Shown here piece after piece: positions 32,024 through 40,902 of a DNA stretch of 64,000 nucleotides. Source of the stretch: Nocardiopsis composta (GTDB lineage Bacteria > Actinomycetota > Actinomycetes > Streptosporangiales > Streptosporangiaceae); the NCBI RefSeq assembly GCF_014200805.1, contig NZ_JACHDB010000002.1, forward strand, positions 1,054,001-1,118,000, read 5' to 3'. The position numbers and the translations under genes were made by a program. Positions within the stretch are counted from its first letter, which is position 1. Each line of letters begins with the position of its first letter. The notes below the pieces were generated by a model. That model was not told the origin of the DNA. It saw only the letters and a program-made list of their open reading frames with translations, and did not search any database.

Positions 32024-33125
32024 GGGAGGGGCGCCCCTGCGCCGCCCCGCGGCCCCGTCTTCGATCGAGCCCGGGGCCGCTGCTCCCCGATCCCGGCGGC
32101 GCAGCGGGAACACGCGCCGGTTCCGGCCGGGGCGGCGAGGCGGAGGCGGTACCGGCACCCGGGTCACCGGTGGGGCGGGGCCCGGTACGGCCGGCCGCCC
32201 CGTCCCGGGCGGAGGAGCCGCCCGCACTCGCGTCAGAGACCGTTCCGACCGGGCAGAGGGCGGGGCCGATGGCGGCCTGGCGCGGCCGGGCGGATGCCCG
32301 ACGCCCTCTTGCACCGGTGCGGGGAAGCGGAGGGGAGGGCGCAGGGGAGAACGCACCGCCGCCCTCTCCTTACCTCCTGGGCCGGCCCGATCAGAGGCCG
32401 TCGGGTATGCGGAGGGGCGCCCAGCGTGTTCGAGCGCGGGCCGTCCCGCACCCTGAACCCGCCTTGCGCCCACCCGCCCGCGGTGCAGTGCGGGGAGGCG
32501 CCCCGCAGGGGGCGGCCGGTGGTGGGGCGTGCGCTGCCCGGCTGCCGCCCTGCCCCGGCCGCAGGGCGGGTCGTGGCGGGCGTGGTGCTGTTTGAGCTCC
32601 GCGTCGTCGTCTTCGTCCGGCCCATCGGAGGCGGCCGCGCCCCTGGAGAGCGGAAGGGGCCGGGAAAAGACGCCCCCCCGGGCTCAACGCGGGTAGGCAC
32701 GGGGCCGGGGAGACGCGCAGGGGCCCGGGGCCCGACGAGGCGGTGCTTCGCCGCGGGGGCGGGGGAAGCGGAGAGGCGGCCGCATCAGGTGGTCACCCGA
32801 AGTGTTCGGCCGCCGCCGGCCCCCGGGAGCCGTCCGGGAGGACCACTCTGTACCCACCTGTTGAACCCCGGTCCCGCGCCCACCCGCAGTCAGGCACCGC
32901 CTCGTGCTACAGCCCCACCTGCGCCGTGCGCCGCCCCGCTGCAGAGGGTGCTACGGCCACCGCCACCGGTGCTGCACCGCCATCGGGTGAATGGTGTGCG
33001 GGAGGGTATATTTGCTGCGTTCTGCGCCACGGGTCCGTTCGGCAGGCGTCCGGCGGGCCGGTGAGCGTCCGGGAGCGCGGTGCGGCCGCGCCCCGGGCCC
33101 GGAGAGCGAAGCGATCGGAACGCCG
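32024..33125. other. Long intergenic region before the ECF importer operon
   Basis: Over 1 kb with no convincing gene. A partial copy of the dispersed 110-bp repeat lies at 32390-32450. AT-richer bases near 32995-33020 (GGGTATATTTGC) are the best place for the operon promoter. I looked for a cobalamin, thiamine or other riboswitch and could not support one. Confidence 0.45.
32390..32450 (+). repeat. Dispersed 110-bp repeat, partial copy 2
   Basis: GTCGGGTATGCGGA, GCGCCCAGCGTGTTCGAG and CGCGGGCC match the first half of the copies at 5700-5822 and 55301-55413. The GAGAAGCAGC half is not found. Confidence 0.5.
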
Positions 33126-34061
33126 ATGACGACGACACCCGAAGCGCGCCGCACACCGCCCTGGCTGCTGATCGCGGCGGGGTCCGCGGTGATCGCGGCG
33201 ACCTACCTGTACCTGGTGGTCTGGCGGCCGGAGAGCCTCGCCGCGGAGGCCGGGAGCACCGGCCCGGCGGCGCTGCTGGCCCTGGTCGGCTACCTCGCCG
33301 GGTCCGCCCTCATCATCGCCGGTGCGATGGCGCGCATGCCCACCTCCACGGTCGCGCTGCTGCCCATCGCCATCGCGATCAACATCGTCGCCGGCCAGCT
33401 CACCAACATGCTGGGCATCCCGCTCTACCTGGACGCCATCGGGACCATCCTGGTGGGCATGCTGGCCGGGCCGGCGGCGGGCGCGGCCACCGGCGCGCTG
33501 GGTAACGTCATCTGGGGGATCAGCATCTCCCCGGCGAGCCTGCCGTTCTCCACCACGCAGGTGGCCATCGGCCTGCTCGCCGGGCTGTTCGCCCGCTGGG
33601 GCTGGACCCGCCGGGTGGTCACCGGGGTGATCGCCGGGCTGGTCACCGGCGCCGTCGCGGCGGTGGTCTCCGGGCCGATCGCGGCGTTCGTGTTCGGCGG
33701 GGCCAACGCCTCGGCCGGGCGCTCCGCCATCGTCGCGGTCTTCCAGACGCTGGGCCTGGACACGCTGGGCGCCTCCATCGCCCAGGGGCTCACCGTCGAC
33801 CCGCTGGACAAGGCCATCGCCTTCCTCATCGCGCTGATCATCCTGCGCACCCTGCCGGCCCGGTTCTCGCAGCGCTTCCCGTTCGCCCGGGAGCACTCGG
33901 TGTTCCACCCGCGCAGGACCTCGGTGCTGTCCCGCGGTGACGGCGCCCGCCCGGCGGAGCGCGCGCCCGCGGCGGCCGGCACCCGGGCCGGGGACGGCGC
34001 CGGGCGGACCGGGCCGGAGGAGCGGGCCGGCGGGCAGGACGGCGCAGGGGAGGGCCGATGA
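33126..34061 (+). CDS. ECF transporter substrate-binding (S) component, substrate unknown
   Basis: 311 residues, about six transmembrane helices (first near residues 14-30, last near 225-245), then a 65-residue charged, disordered tail. IAINIVAGQLTNMLGIPLYL, then DAIGTILVGMLAGPAAGAAT is a conserved S-component pattern (LDxIGT...GPxxG). It starts a four-gene operon with EcfT, EcfA1 and EcfA2, so it is a dedicated group I-type importer. Sequence alone does not tell me the vitamin or metal. ATG 33126 has only a weak GGAA upstream. It overlaps EcfT by four bases. Confidence 0.8.
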   Translation: MTTTPEARRTPPWLLIAAGSAVIAATYLYLVVWRPESLAAEAGSTGPAALLALVGYLAGSALIIAGAMARMPTSTVALLPIAIAINIVAGQLTNMLGIPLYLDAIGTILVGMLAGPAAGAATGALGNVIWGISISPASLPFSTTQVAIGLLAGLFARWGWTRRVVTGVIAGLVTGAVAAVVSGPIAAFVFGGANASAGRSAIVAVFQTLGLDTLGASIAQGLTVDPLDKAIAFLIALIILRTLPARFSQRFPFAREHSVFHPRRTSVLSRGDGARPAERAPAAAGTRAGDGAGRTGPEERAGGQDGAGEGR

Positions 34062-34843
34062 GCACCGGGCTCAGCGTCTACCGGGGCGGGGACAGCTTCG
34101 TCCACCGGCTCAACCCGGTCACCAAGCTCGCCTTCGTCGCCGCGGTCGTCATCGCCGCCTTCGGGGTGGACAGCCTGTGGTGGCCGGCGCTGCTCTTCGC
34201 CGCGCTGGTGCTGCCCGGCGCGCTGTGGGCCGGAGTGGGCCGCCGCTTCGTCCTGCTGGTCTTCGGCCTGATCGCGCCGTTCCTGGTCATCCTCTTCCTG
34301 CTGCAAGGGCTCACCTACCCCGACCCCGGGACGGTCCTGCTGGAGCTGGGGCCGCTCGCGGTCAAGACCGAGGGGCTGCTGTTCGCCGGTACCACCGCGC
34401 TGCGGCTGCTGGTCATGGTCGGCGCGTTCGTGCTGCTGCTGCTCACCACCGACCCGGGCACGCTGATGTCGGCGATGCAGCAGGCCGGGCTGCCGCCCAA
34501 GATCGCCTACGTCGTCGCGGCCACCATGCAGATCGTGCCGTCCTTCCAGGCCCGGGCCAACGCCATCCTCCAGGCGCAGCAGGCCCGCGGGATGGACACC
34601 TCCGCCGGGGGTGCGCTGGCCCGCGGCCGGCGGCTGATCCCGCTGATGGGGCCGCTGCTCCTCGGTGCGCTCACCGACGTGGAGAACCGGTCGATCGCGA
34701 TGGAGTCCCGCGCGTTCGGCGCCGCGGTCCGGCCCACCGCGCTCACCGTCGTCCCCGACTCCGCCGCCCAGCGCGCCGCCCGCTGGGCGATGATCCTTGC
34801 CGCGGTCGCCGCGGTCGCGCTCAACACGCTGGGAGTGCTGTGA
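34058..34843 (+). CDS. ecfT: ECF transporter transmembrane component EcfT
   Basis: 261 residues, about five or six membrane helices. The cytoplasmic coupling helices carry the EcfT short motifs: ARGMDTSAGGALARGRRLIP (the A-R-G type) and MESRAFGAAVRPT. RGGDSFVHRLNPVTKLAFVA is the typical N-terminus. It links the ATPases to the S component. ATGA overlap with the preceding gene, TGATG overlap with the next. Confidence 0.9.
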   Translation: MSTGLSVYRGGDSFVHRLNPVTKLAFVAAVVIAAFGVDSLWWPALLFAALVLPGALWAGVGRRFVLLVFGLIAPFLVILFLLQGLTYPDPGTVLLELGPLAVKTEGLLFAGTTALRLLVMVGAFVLLLLTTDPGTLMSAMQQAGLPPKIAYVVAATMQIVPSFQARANAILQAQQARGMDTSAGGALARGRRLIPLMGPLLLGALTDVENRSIAMESRAFGAAVRPTALTVVPDSAAQRAARWAMILAAVAAVALNTLGVL

Positions 34844-35706
34844 TGATCGTGTTCGAGGACTTCACCTACGCCTACCCGACCGGGTCCGCCCCGGTGCTGC
34901 GCGGCATCGACCTGGTGGTCGAGGAGGGCGGCTTCCACGGGGTGGTCGGTGCGAGCGGCGCCGGCAAGTCCACGCTGGCCATGGCGGTGGCCGGATTCAT
35001 CCCGCACGCACAGGGCGGAGAGTACGCCGGCCGGGTGGCGGTCGGCGGCGCGGTCGTCGCCGACACCCCGCTGCCCGAGCTGGTCACCCGGGTGGGCCTG
35101 GTGCAGCAGAACCCGTTCGACCAGATCTCCGGGGCCCGGTTCACCGTCCGCGAGGAGATCGCGTTCGGCCTGGAGAACCTGGGCGTCGAGCGGGAGGAGA
35201 TGGCCCGCCGGGTCGACGCGGTCATGGCGGACCTGGGCATCACCGGGCTGGCCGACCGCTCCCCCTACGCGCTCTCCGGCGGCCAGCAGCAGGTCGTCGC
35301 GGTGGCGTCGATGCTGGTGATGCGACCGGAGGTGCTGGTGCTGGACGAGCCCACCTCCCAGCTGGACCCCGGCGGCGCGCGGATGGTGGTCGAGGCGCTG
35401 GGCGCGGTCCGCCGCTCGGGGGTGACCGTGCTGCTCGTCACGCACGCCCTGGAGCTGCTCGCCGAGCATGCCGACACGCTGCACGTACTGGTCGACGGGG
35501 AGATCGCGGCGCAGGGGCCGCCCGCCGAGACCCTGGCCGACGACCGGATGGAGGAGTGGGGCGTCGGACGCCCCCGCTACACCGAGGCCGCGGCCCGGGC
35601 CCGCCGGGACGGGCTGTGGGAGGCCGACCGCGCGCTGCCGGCCACCCTCGGCGCGGCCGCGGCCGGGTTCCGAGCCGCCGTACGGACCGAAGGGGGCCGC
35701 CGATGA
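34843..35706 (+). CDS. ecfA1: ECF transporter ATPase EcfA1
   Basis: 287 residues. Walker A is GASGAGKST; the Q-loop is LVQQNPFDQISG, characteristic of ECF ATPases. The signature is ALSGGQQQVVAVA, Walker B is VLVLDEPTSQLD, and the switch His is in VTHALELL. A 60-residue C-terminal extension after the ATPase core is longer than usual. Start ATG 34843; GTG 34840 is also in frame. Confidence 0.9.
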   Translation: MIVFEDFTYAYPTGSAPVLRGIDLVVEEGGFHGVVGASGAGKSTLAMAVAGFIPHAQGGEYAGRVAVGGAVVADTPLPELVTRVGLVQQNPFDQISGARFTVREEIAFGLENLGVEREEMARRVDAVMADLGITGLADRSPYALSGGQQQVVAVASMLVMRPEVLVLDEPTSQLDPGGARMVVEALGAVRRSGVTVLLVTHALELLAEHADTLHVLVDGEIAAQGPPAETLADDRMEEWGVGRPRYTEAAARARRDGLWEADRALPATLGAAAAGFRAAVRTEGGRR

Positions 35707-36539
35707 CGCCCGCGGTGCACATCGAAGGGCTGGTCTACGCCTACCCCGGCGGGGTGACCGCGCTGAACGGGGTCGACCTGCGGATCGAGCACGGCGAGCG
35801 GGTCGCGGTGATCGGCCGCAACGGCGCCGGCAAGACCACCATGGCCCGCCAGCTCAACGGGATCGCCAAGCCCACCGCGGGCACCGTCACGGTCTGCGGG
35901 ACCGACACGGCCGGGGCGACCACCGCCCGGCTCGCCGCGTCGGTCGGCTACGTGTTCCAGAACCCCTCGGACCAGATCTTCGCCAAGACGGTCCGCGCCG
36001 ACGTCGAGTTCGGCCCGCGCAACCTCGGCCGGAGCGCGGAGGAGACGGCCCGGCTGGCCGAGGCCGCGATGGCCGCCACCGACGTGCTGGACTTCGCCGA
36101 TCACCACCCCTACCACCTGTCCCCGGCGGAGCGGAAGCGCGTCGCGCTCGCCTCGGTGCTGGCCATGGACACCCCCGTGGTGGTGCTGGACGAGCCCACC
36201 ACCGGCCAGGACCACCGGTCGGTCCGGCGCATCGAGCGGATCGTCGCCGACCTGCACGCCGCCGGCACCACCGTCATCGCCATCACCCACGATATGGACT
36301 TCTGCGCGGAGTCCTTCGACCGGGTGGTGGCCATGGCGCAGGGCCGGGTCATCGCCGACGGCACCCCCGCCGAGGTGTTCGCCCGCCCCGAGGAGCTGGA
36401 ACTGGCCCGGGTGGAGCCGCCGCAGATCAGCCGGCTCGCAGCCGAGCTGGGCTGGGCGGACCAGGTGACCACGGTCGACGGTTTCGTCGAGGAGCTGTCC
36501 CGCCGCGCCGGCGGGGAGGCCGGGACCCCCGGAACCTGA
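35703..36539 (+). CDS. ecfA2: ECF transporter ATPase EcfA2
   Basis: 278 residues. Walker A is GRNGAGKTT, the Q-loop YVFQNPSDQIFAKTV, Walker B VVVLDEPTTGQD, and the switch His lies in ITHDMDF. The ABC signature reads LSPAERKRVALA instead of LSGGQ. In ECF pairs one of the two composite sites is often weaker, so the change may make this signature the inactive one. The ATG overlaps the end of EcfA1 by four bases. Last gene of the operon. Confidence 0.9.
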   Translation: MTPAVHIEGLVYAYPGGVTALNGVDLRIEHGERVAVIGRNGAGKTTMARQLNGIAKPTAGTVTVCGTDTAGATTARLAASVGYVFQNPSDQIFAKTVRADVEFGPRNLGRSAEETARLAEAAMAATDVLDFADHHPYHLSPAERKRVALASVLAMDTPVVVLDEPTTGQDHRSVRRIERIVADLHAAGTTVIAITHDMDFCAESFDRVVAMAQGRVIADGTPAEVFARPEELELARVEPPQISRLAAELGWADQVTTVDGFVEELSRRAGGEAGTPGT

Positions 36540-36563
36540 ACCGCTCCCGCCCGCTCTTCCCCG

Positions 36564-38144
36564 CTAGCCCTGCTCCGGGTCCTCCGGGCGGCGGTCGTAG
36601 GCGGTGCCGTCCTCCAGTTCGGCCCCGGCGAAGAGCTCCTGCACGGTGACGAAGTGGAACCCGGCCGCGTGCAGCCGGCGGAGGATGTCGGGGACCGCGT
36701 CGACCGTGGAGGCGTGGATGTCGTGCATCAGCACCACGCTGCCCGGGCGGGTGCCGTCCACCGCGGCGTCGGCGACCTTGCCGCTGTCCCGGGACTTCCA
36801 GTCCATGGTGTCGACGTCCCAGAGCAGCACCGGCGCGCCGGCGCTCTTCAGCGTGGTGCCGTTGAAGGAGCCGTAAGGCGGGCGCATGGTCAGCGGCGGC
36901 GCCCCGGCCGCCTCCTCGATGGCCTCGGCGGTGCGCTCCAGGTCGTCGGCGACCGCGCCGCCGGACTTCTTCGCCAGGTCGTCGTGCTTCCAGGAGTGGT
37001 TGCCCAGCTCGTGCCCCTCCTCGTGGATTCGCCGGACCGTCTCCGGGTCCTCCACGACGAGCTGTCCCAGCAGGTAGAAGGTGGCCTTCGCGGAGTAGGC
37101 GTCCAGCTCGTCCAGCAGCCGCGCGGTGTGTTCGCCGGGGCCGTCGTCGAAGGTCAGCGCGGTGCACGGCACCCGGGCGCAGTCCAGGGCGGCGTCCGGC
37201 GCCTCCTCGGCGCCCTCCAGTTCCAGCGGCGCGCCGCCGGCGACCGCGTCGCGGGCCCGCACCCCGAACTCCGACAGCAGCGGGGCGGCCTGCTCGCCGG
37301 CGACCGGCACGCGCAGCTCCCCGGAGCCGCCCGGGGCGACCGTCACCACCAGGCCGCCCGCGGCGTCGAAGGCGACGTCCTGCAGCGGCGAGTCGGCGTA
37401 CTCCTCGGCCAGGGCGCGGGCCCCCTCGGGGTCGACCTGCGGGGCCTGTCCGGCCTCGGGGACGGCCGGCGGTTCGGCGGTGCCGTCGGAGACCAGGCCG
37501 GCCGGCATGTCCCCGGGGGCGACCCCGGCCTCCGCGCGCAGCGCCCGCGCCACCGCGGCGTCCAGCGCGGCGACCTGGTCGGCGCCGCCGAACAGCGCGG
37601 TCCACGGCAGGGCCCGCCCGGCGGACCCGTCGAACCAGCGGGTGGTCGTCTCCACCCGGGTCTCGCCGTCCACCGAGGTCTCCCGGACGATGCGGGCGCC
37701 CAGCACGTCCCCGGAGGCGGCGAGGAACTCGGCGCGCTGCTCCAGAGAGGCGGGCCCGTCCCCGGAACCGTGCTCGGTGAGGAACGCGGTCTGCGCCTCG
37801 GCCATGGAGGTGCGCACCTCGCCGCCGAACGCGGGGGCGCCGGGGACCGCGGGGTAGGAGGCGGAGACCGCGACCCCGCCCTGCTCGACGCGGTACTCGA
37901 CCGTCTCCGCCCCGGCGACGGAGTCCGGGACGACCGGCTCGGGGGCGGCGGCCGGCGCCGAGCGCACCGCGGCCGCGGCGGGCACGGCGAGCAGCACCAG
38001 GGCGGTGAGGCCGGCCAGCACATGCCGGGGGGAGACGCGCCGGAACCGGTCGGGCGGCCGGAAGCGGGAAAGGCGATCAGGCAGCCGGAGACGGGAAAGG
38101 TCGGGGCGGCGGAACCGGAACGGGATCTCCAACGTAGGGCTCAT
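36564..38144 (-). CDS. Membrane-anchored polysaccharide deacetylase (NodB domain)
   Basis: About 526 residues. A basic N-terminus and one helix (VLAGLTALVLLAVPAAAAVR, about 43-62) would place the rest outside. A middle part with TRWFDGSAGRALPWTALFGG and LQDVAFDAAGGLVVTVAPGG resembles RsiV/DUF3298-like domains. The C-terminal NodB domain has the metal/catalytic motifs TFDDGPGEHT (Asp-Asp), LGNHSWKHDD (His-x3-His), MRPPYGSFN and VVLMHDIHAST. It should remove N-acetyl groups from peptidoglycan or another cell-wall glycan. No clear ribosome site marks the start; ATG 38144 precedes the basic region, and longer starts are possible. Confidence 0.82.
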   Translation of the reverse strand: MSPTLEIPFRFRRPDLSRLRLPDRLSRFRPPDRFRRVSPRHVLAGLTALVLLAVPAAAAVRSAPAAAPEPVVPDSVAGAETVEYRVEQGGVAVSASYPAVPGAPAFGGEVRTSMAEAQTAFLTEHGSGDGPASLEQRAEFLAASGDVLGARIVRETSVDGETRVETTTRWFDGSAGRALPWTALFGGADQVAALDAAVARALRAEAGVAPGDMPAGLVSDGTAEPPAVPEAGQAPQVDPEGARALAEEYADSPLQDVAFDAAGGLVVTVAPGGSGELRVPVAGEQAAPLLSEFGVRARDAVAGGAPLELEGAEEAPDAALDCARVPCTALTFDDGPGEHTARLLDELDAYSAKATFYLLGQLVVEDPETVRRIHEEGHELGNHSWKHDDLAKKSGGAVADDLERTAEAIEEAAGAPPLTMRPPYGSFNGTTLKSAGAPVLLWDVDTMDWKSRDSGKVADAAVDGTRPGSVVLMHDIHASTVDAVPDILRRLHAAGFHFVTVQELFAGAELEDGTAYDRRPEDPEQG

Positions 38145-38435
38145 CCGGGATAGAGGATCGGAGGCGGAGCGGGCGCCGGGACGGTGGTCGCGGCCGGTGC
38201 GGAATGGGGGTCCGCCGGGCCGCACCGTGAACATACGGTGGTGCGCTTCGGGACGCAATCGGGCGATCACGGCGCATGCCGCGCCGTGGAGGAAACGGGA
38301 ACGGCCTGGTAACGAATCCGATCGTGCCGGGAACCCGGGGCGCGGTCCGCGCATCAGAGGTGAGAACATCGGCAGGCCGCCGTGTCGTACCGGGTCGGCG
38401 CCGACAACCCTCACTCATGGCTGGAGAAGGCGAGT

Positions 38436-38801
38436 ATGAGTTATGGACCGGGCGGGTACGGACCGCCTCCGCCGCCCCCGCCTCCCGGGCAGGGCCCTCC
38501 GCCCCCGCCGGGAGGCTTCGGGGGAGGGATGGGGGGTCCGCCTCCGCCCCCGATGGGATACAGCGAGCCGCCGGCCGGCAAGGGCGCCGCGATCGGCCTG
38601 ATCGTCGCGGGTGTGCTCTGCTGCAACCCGCTCACCCTCGTGCTGGGGATCGTCTCCCTGGTCATGGCGGAGAGCAACCCGAAGGCATCCAAGACCTGTT
38701 CGCTGATCGGGTGGATCCTCTTCGGCATCGGCCTGGTGGCCTCGGTCATCTACTTCATCTTCTCCTTCGCCCTTGCCGCGTCGACGCCCACCACTTATTA
38801 G
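38436..38801 (+). CDS. Small membrane protein with proline/glycine-rich head, copy 1 (DUF4190-like)
   Basis: 121 residues. Residues 1-47 are Pro/Gly/Tyr-rich and probably disordered. Two membrane helices follow (AAIGLIVAGVLCCNPLTLVL, then IGWILFGIGLVASVIYFIFS) joined by a loop ending NPKASKTCSLIG. The 39063 protein is clearly homologous. Function unknown; the layout fits DUF4190-type proteins. GGAG/AAGG precedes the ATG. A strong terminator follows. Confidence 0.8.
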   Translation: MSYGPGGYGPPPPPPPPGQGPPPPPGGFGGGMGGPPPPPMGYSEPPAGKGAAIGLIVAGVLCCNPLTLVLGIVSLVMAESNPKASKTCSLIGWILFGIGLVASVIYFIFSFALAASTPTTY

Positions 38802-38820
38802 CGGGCCCGGTTCCCGTGCC

Positions 38821-38854
38821 GAGTCGCCCCGACCGGACCCGGTCGGGGCGACTC
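38821..38854 (+). terminator. Terminator hairpin
   Basis: Perfect 15-bp stem, GAGTCGCCCCGACCG with its complement, 4-base loop, followed by CGTTTCC. It separates the two small membrane protein genes. Confidence 0.8.
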
Positions 38855-39062
38855 CGTTTCCATTCACGGGTGGTAGGGTCGCGGCGCGCCGAGCCGTGTT
38901 CGAGACGGCGTGGCGCCCCGGCGACCCCTGCTCCGTCCGGCCCGCCCCGAACCGGTCGGCGTCGGCCCACAGGAGCCGATCGCCCGCCGGGAGAACAAGC
39001 GGCGCGAGCCGGCAGTCCCCGCCTTTCGGTGCGGGAGAAACCGAAGCTGGAGAATAACGAGC

Positions 39063-39473
39063 ATGAGTTATGGAACGGGCGGGTACGGCCCGCCGCCTCC
39101 CCCGCAGGGCCCGGGCGGGTACGGAGGGCCCCCGCCGCCCCCGCCGGGCGGGTTCGGCGGCGGGATGGGCGGACCGCCCCCGCCCCCGCCTCCGCCGCCG
39201 GGGGCCAACGAGCCGCCGGCGAGCATGGGCAACGCCATCGGGGTCATCGTCGCCTCGGTGATCAGCTTCTGCCTGTGCTGGCCGATCGCGATCGTCAGCC
39301 TGGTCCTGGGCATCGTCGCCGCGGTGATGGCGACCTCTAGCCCGAAGGCCTCCAAGACCTGCGCGCTGATCGGCTGGATCCTGGTCGGGATCGGCCTGAT
39401 CGCCACCATCGCCATTTTCCTCATCTACGGGGGAATGGGGCTGCTGAGCGTGATGACGGAGTCGGGCGTGTAG
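39063..39473 (+). CDS. Small membrane protein with proline/glycine-rich head, copy 2 (DUF4190-like)
   Basis: 136 residues. The N-terminus MSYGTGGYGPPPPP mirrors that of the 38436 protein; GGMGGPPPPP and the loop SPKASKTCALIGWIL are shared. Two helices follow (IGVIVASVISFCLCWPIAIV and LIGWILVGIGLIATIAIFLI). The upstream bases also match those of the other copy (GAGAATAACGAGCATGAGTT versus GAGAAGGCGAGTATGAGTT), so the duplication included the translation start. Function unknown. Confidence 0.8.
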   Translation: MSYGTGGYGPPPPPQGPGGYGGPPPPPPGGFGGGMGGPPPPPPPPPGANEPPASMGNAIGVIVASVISFCLCWPIAIVSLVLGIVAAVMATSSPKASKTCALIGWILVGIGLIATIAIFLIYGGMGLLSVMTESGV

Positions 39474-39501
39474 CGACCGGTTCCGCGGGCCGGCCCCGCA
39501 T

Positions 39502-39526
39502 GCACCGGGGCGGACCGCCCCGGTGC
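39502..39526 (+). terminator. Terminator hairpin
   Basis: GCACCGGGGCG pairs with CGCCCCGGTGC across GAC, 29 bases after the stop of the 39063 gene. Confidence 0.65.
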
Positions 39527-39595
39527 GCCGTCTCGGCCGTCCGGCCGGGACGGCTTCTTCATGCCCGCGCGCCGGCCGCCGTCCGGGCGGGGTGC

Positions 39596-39633
39596 GCGGC
39601 GGCGCCTCGGCCGATCGGCTGAGGCGCCGCCGC
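39596..39633. terminator. Hairpin just upstream of the histidine kinase gene
   Basis: GCGGCGGCGCCTC pairs with GAGGCGCCGCCGC (13 bp), and the inner GGCCGATCGGCT can pair further. TCTTCCC follows. It shields the kinase promoter, probably the TAACCT at about 39646, which is close enough to the ATG for a very short leader. Confidence 0.6.
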
Positions 39634-39657
39634 TCTTCCCGCCTCTAACCTTGGGCC

Positions 39658-40902
39658 ATGCGGACCGGGGGGAACGAGCGGGTGGACGAGGCGGGGCGCT
39701 CGGCGCTCGGGCGGCTGGGGGTGCTGCCGATGGCCGGCGCCCTGATGCTGCTGGGCGTCGCGGCGGTGATCGACGTCCAGGCCTGGCTGACCGAGCCGCC
39801 CCTGGGCCCGGACTACATCGGGCCCGAGCCGTCCTTCCGGGACGCGCTGATCCCGATCTCCGGCCTGCTGGCCTGCACGGCCGGCCTGTTCGCGCTGCCG
39901 CCCAGGGCCCCGGTGCGGCGGGTCGAGCTGATCGCGCCGCTGGCCCCGGCCGCGGTGCTCGCCACCACCCTGGTGCTGGCCACCGGGGACCTCGGCGCCT
40001 ACGGCTACTCGCTGGGCATGGGCGAGCTGCTCGGCATCTTCCTGGCGGTGACGGCGGCCGCCTCGCGCGGCTCGCGTCTCTCCCTCGCGGTCATGGCGGC
40101 GGCCGTCGCCGCGGTCTTCCTGACCGTGCCGCTGCGCTCGCTGGGCTGGGGCTTCAGCGAGTCCGGCTGGCTGCTCTTCGTCGCCATGGCGCTGTTCACG
40201 CCGGGGCTGTACATCCGCTGGCGCGACCACGAGCGGACCTGGCGGGTGGAGGAGATCCGCCGCGAGGAGCGCCTGGCCCTCGCCCGCGACCTGCACGACG
40301 TCGTCGCGCACCAGGTGTCCGGGATCGTGGTGCAGGTCCAGGCGCTGCGGTACATCGCCGACCGGGACCCGGAGCGGGTCGCCGCAGCGCTGCCCGACAT
40401 CGAGCGGGCCGGCAGCAGCGCGCTGGCCGCGATGCGGCGCATGGTCGGTGCGCTCCGCGAGGAGGACGAACCCGCCCCGCTGGACCCGCACGACCTGCCC
40501 TCCTCGCTGTACTCCCTGGAGTCCCCGGGCGATGTGGGGAGGCCGCGGGTCGAGGTGGACGCCGACGGGGGCGCCGCGCACCTGCCCTCGGAGGCCTCTG
40601 CCGCCGTGCTGCGGATGGCCCAGGAGGGGGTGACCAACGCGCGCAGGCACGCCCGGGGCGCCACCCGGGTCCTGGTCCGGCTGCGCACCGGGGGCGGGCG
40701 CGCCGTCCTGGAGGTGCGGGACAACGGCCGGGGCGCCGGGGCGGTCCACGCCGGCGAAGGCGGATACGGTCTGATCGGCATGGCCGAGCGGGTCCGGCTC
40801 CTGGGCGGCGAGTTCGAGGCGGGGCCGGCGCCCGACGGCTCGGGATGGCTGGTGCGGGCGGAGCTGCCCGCCGAGCCGGTGGAGGACGGAGGCGCGCGGT
40901 GA
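39658..40902 (+). CDS. NarL-type sensor histidine kinase
   Basis: 414 residues. About six hydrophobic helices occupy residues 20-190, with no large outer sensor domain. The HisKA_3 dimerisation box is ERLALARDLHDVVAHQVSGI with the phospho-accepting His. N-box: RMAQEGVTNARRHA. The HATPase G region is VRDNGRGAG and GGYGLIGMAERVRLLGGEFE. It should sense a membrane or membrane-borne signal and phosphorylate the next gene's product. The stop overlaps the next GTG start by four bases. Confidence 0.93.
   Translation: MRTGGNERVDEAGRSALGRLGVLPMAGALMLLGVAAVIDVQAWLTEPPLGPDYIGPEPSFRDALIPISGLLACTAGLFALPPRAPVRRVELIAPLAPAAVLATTLVLATGDLGAYGYSLGMGELLGIFLAVTAAASRGSRLSLAVMAAAVAAVFLTVPLRSLGWGFSESGWLLFVAMALFTPGLYIRWRDHERTWRVEEIRREERLALARDLHDVVAHQVSGIVVQVQALRYIADRDPERVAAALPDIERAGSSALAAMRRMVGALREEDEPAPLDPHDLPSSLYSLESPGDVGRPRVEVDADGGAAHLPSEASAAVLRMAQEGVTNARRHARGATRVLVRLRTGGGRAVLEVRDNGRGAGAVHAGEGGYGLIGMAERVRLLGGEFEAGPAPDGSGWLVRAELPAEPVEDGGAR

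Noticed and set aside
27683-32473. A 1596-codon open frame on the minus strand
   Set aside because: Only 27683-29767 is a real gene. The upper part is the shadow of the ketopantoate reductase-like and GntR genes and of non-coding DNA, without protein-like sequence.
32024-33125. Riboswitch before the ECF operon
   Set aside because: No cobalamin, TPP, FMN or preQ1 consensus box could be placed on the plus strand.
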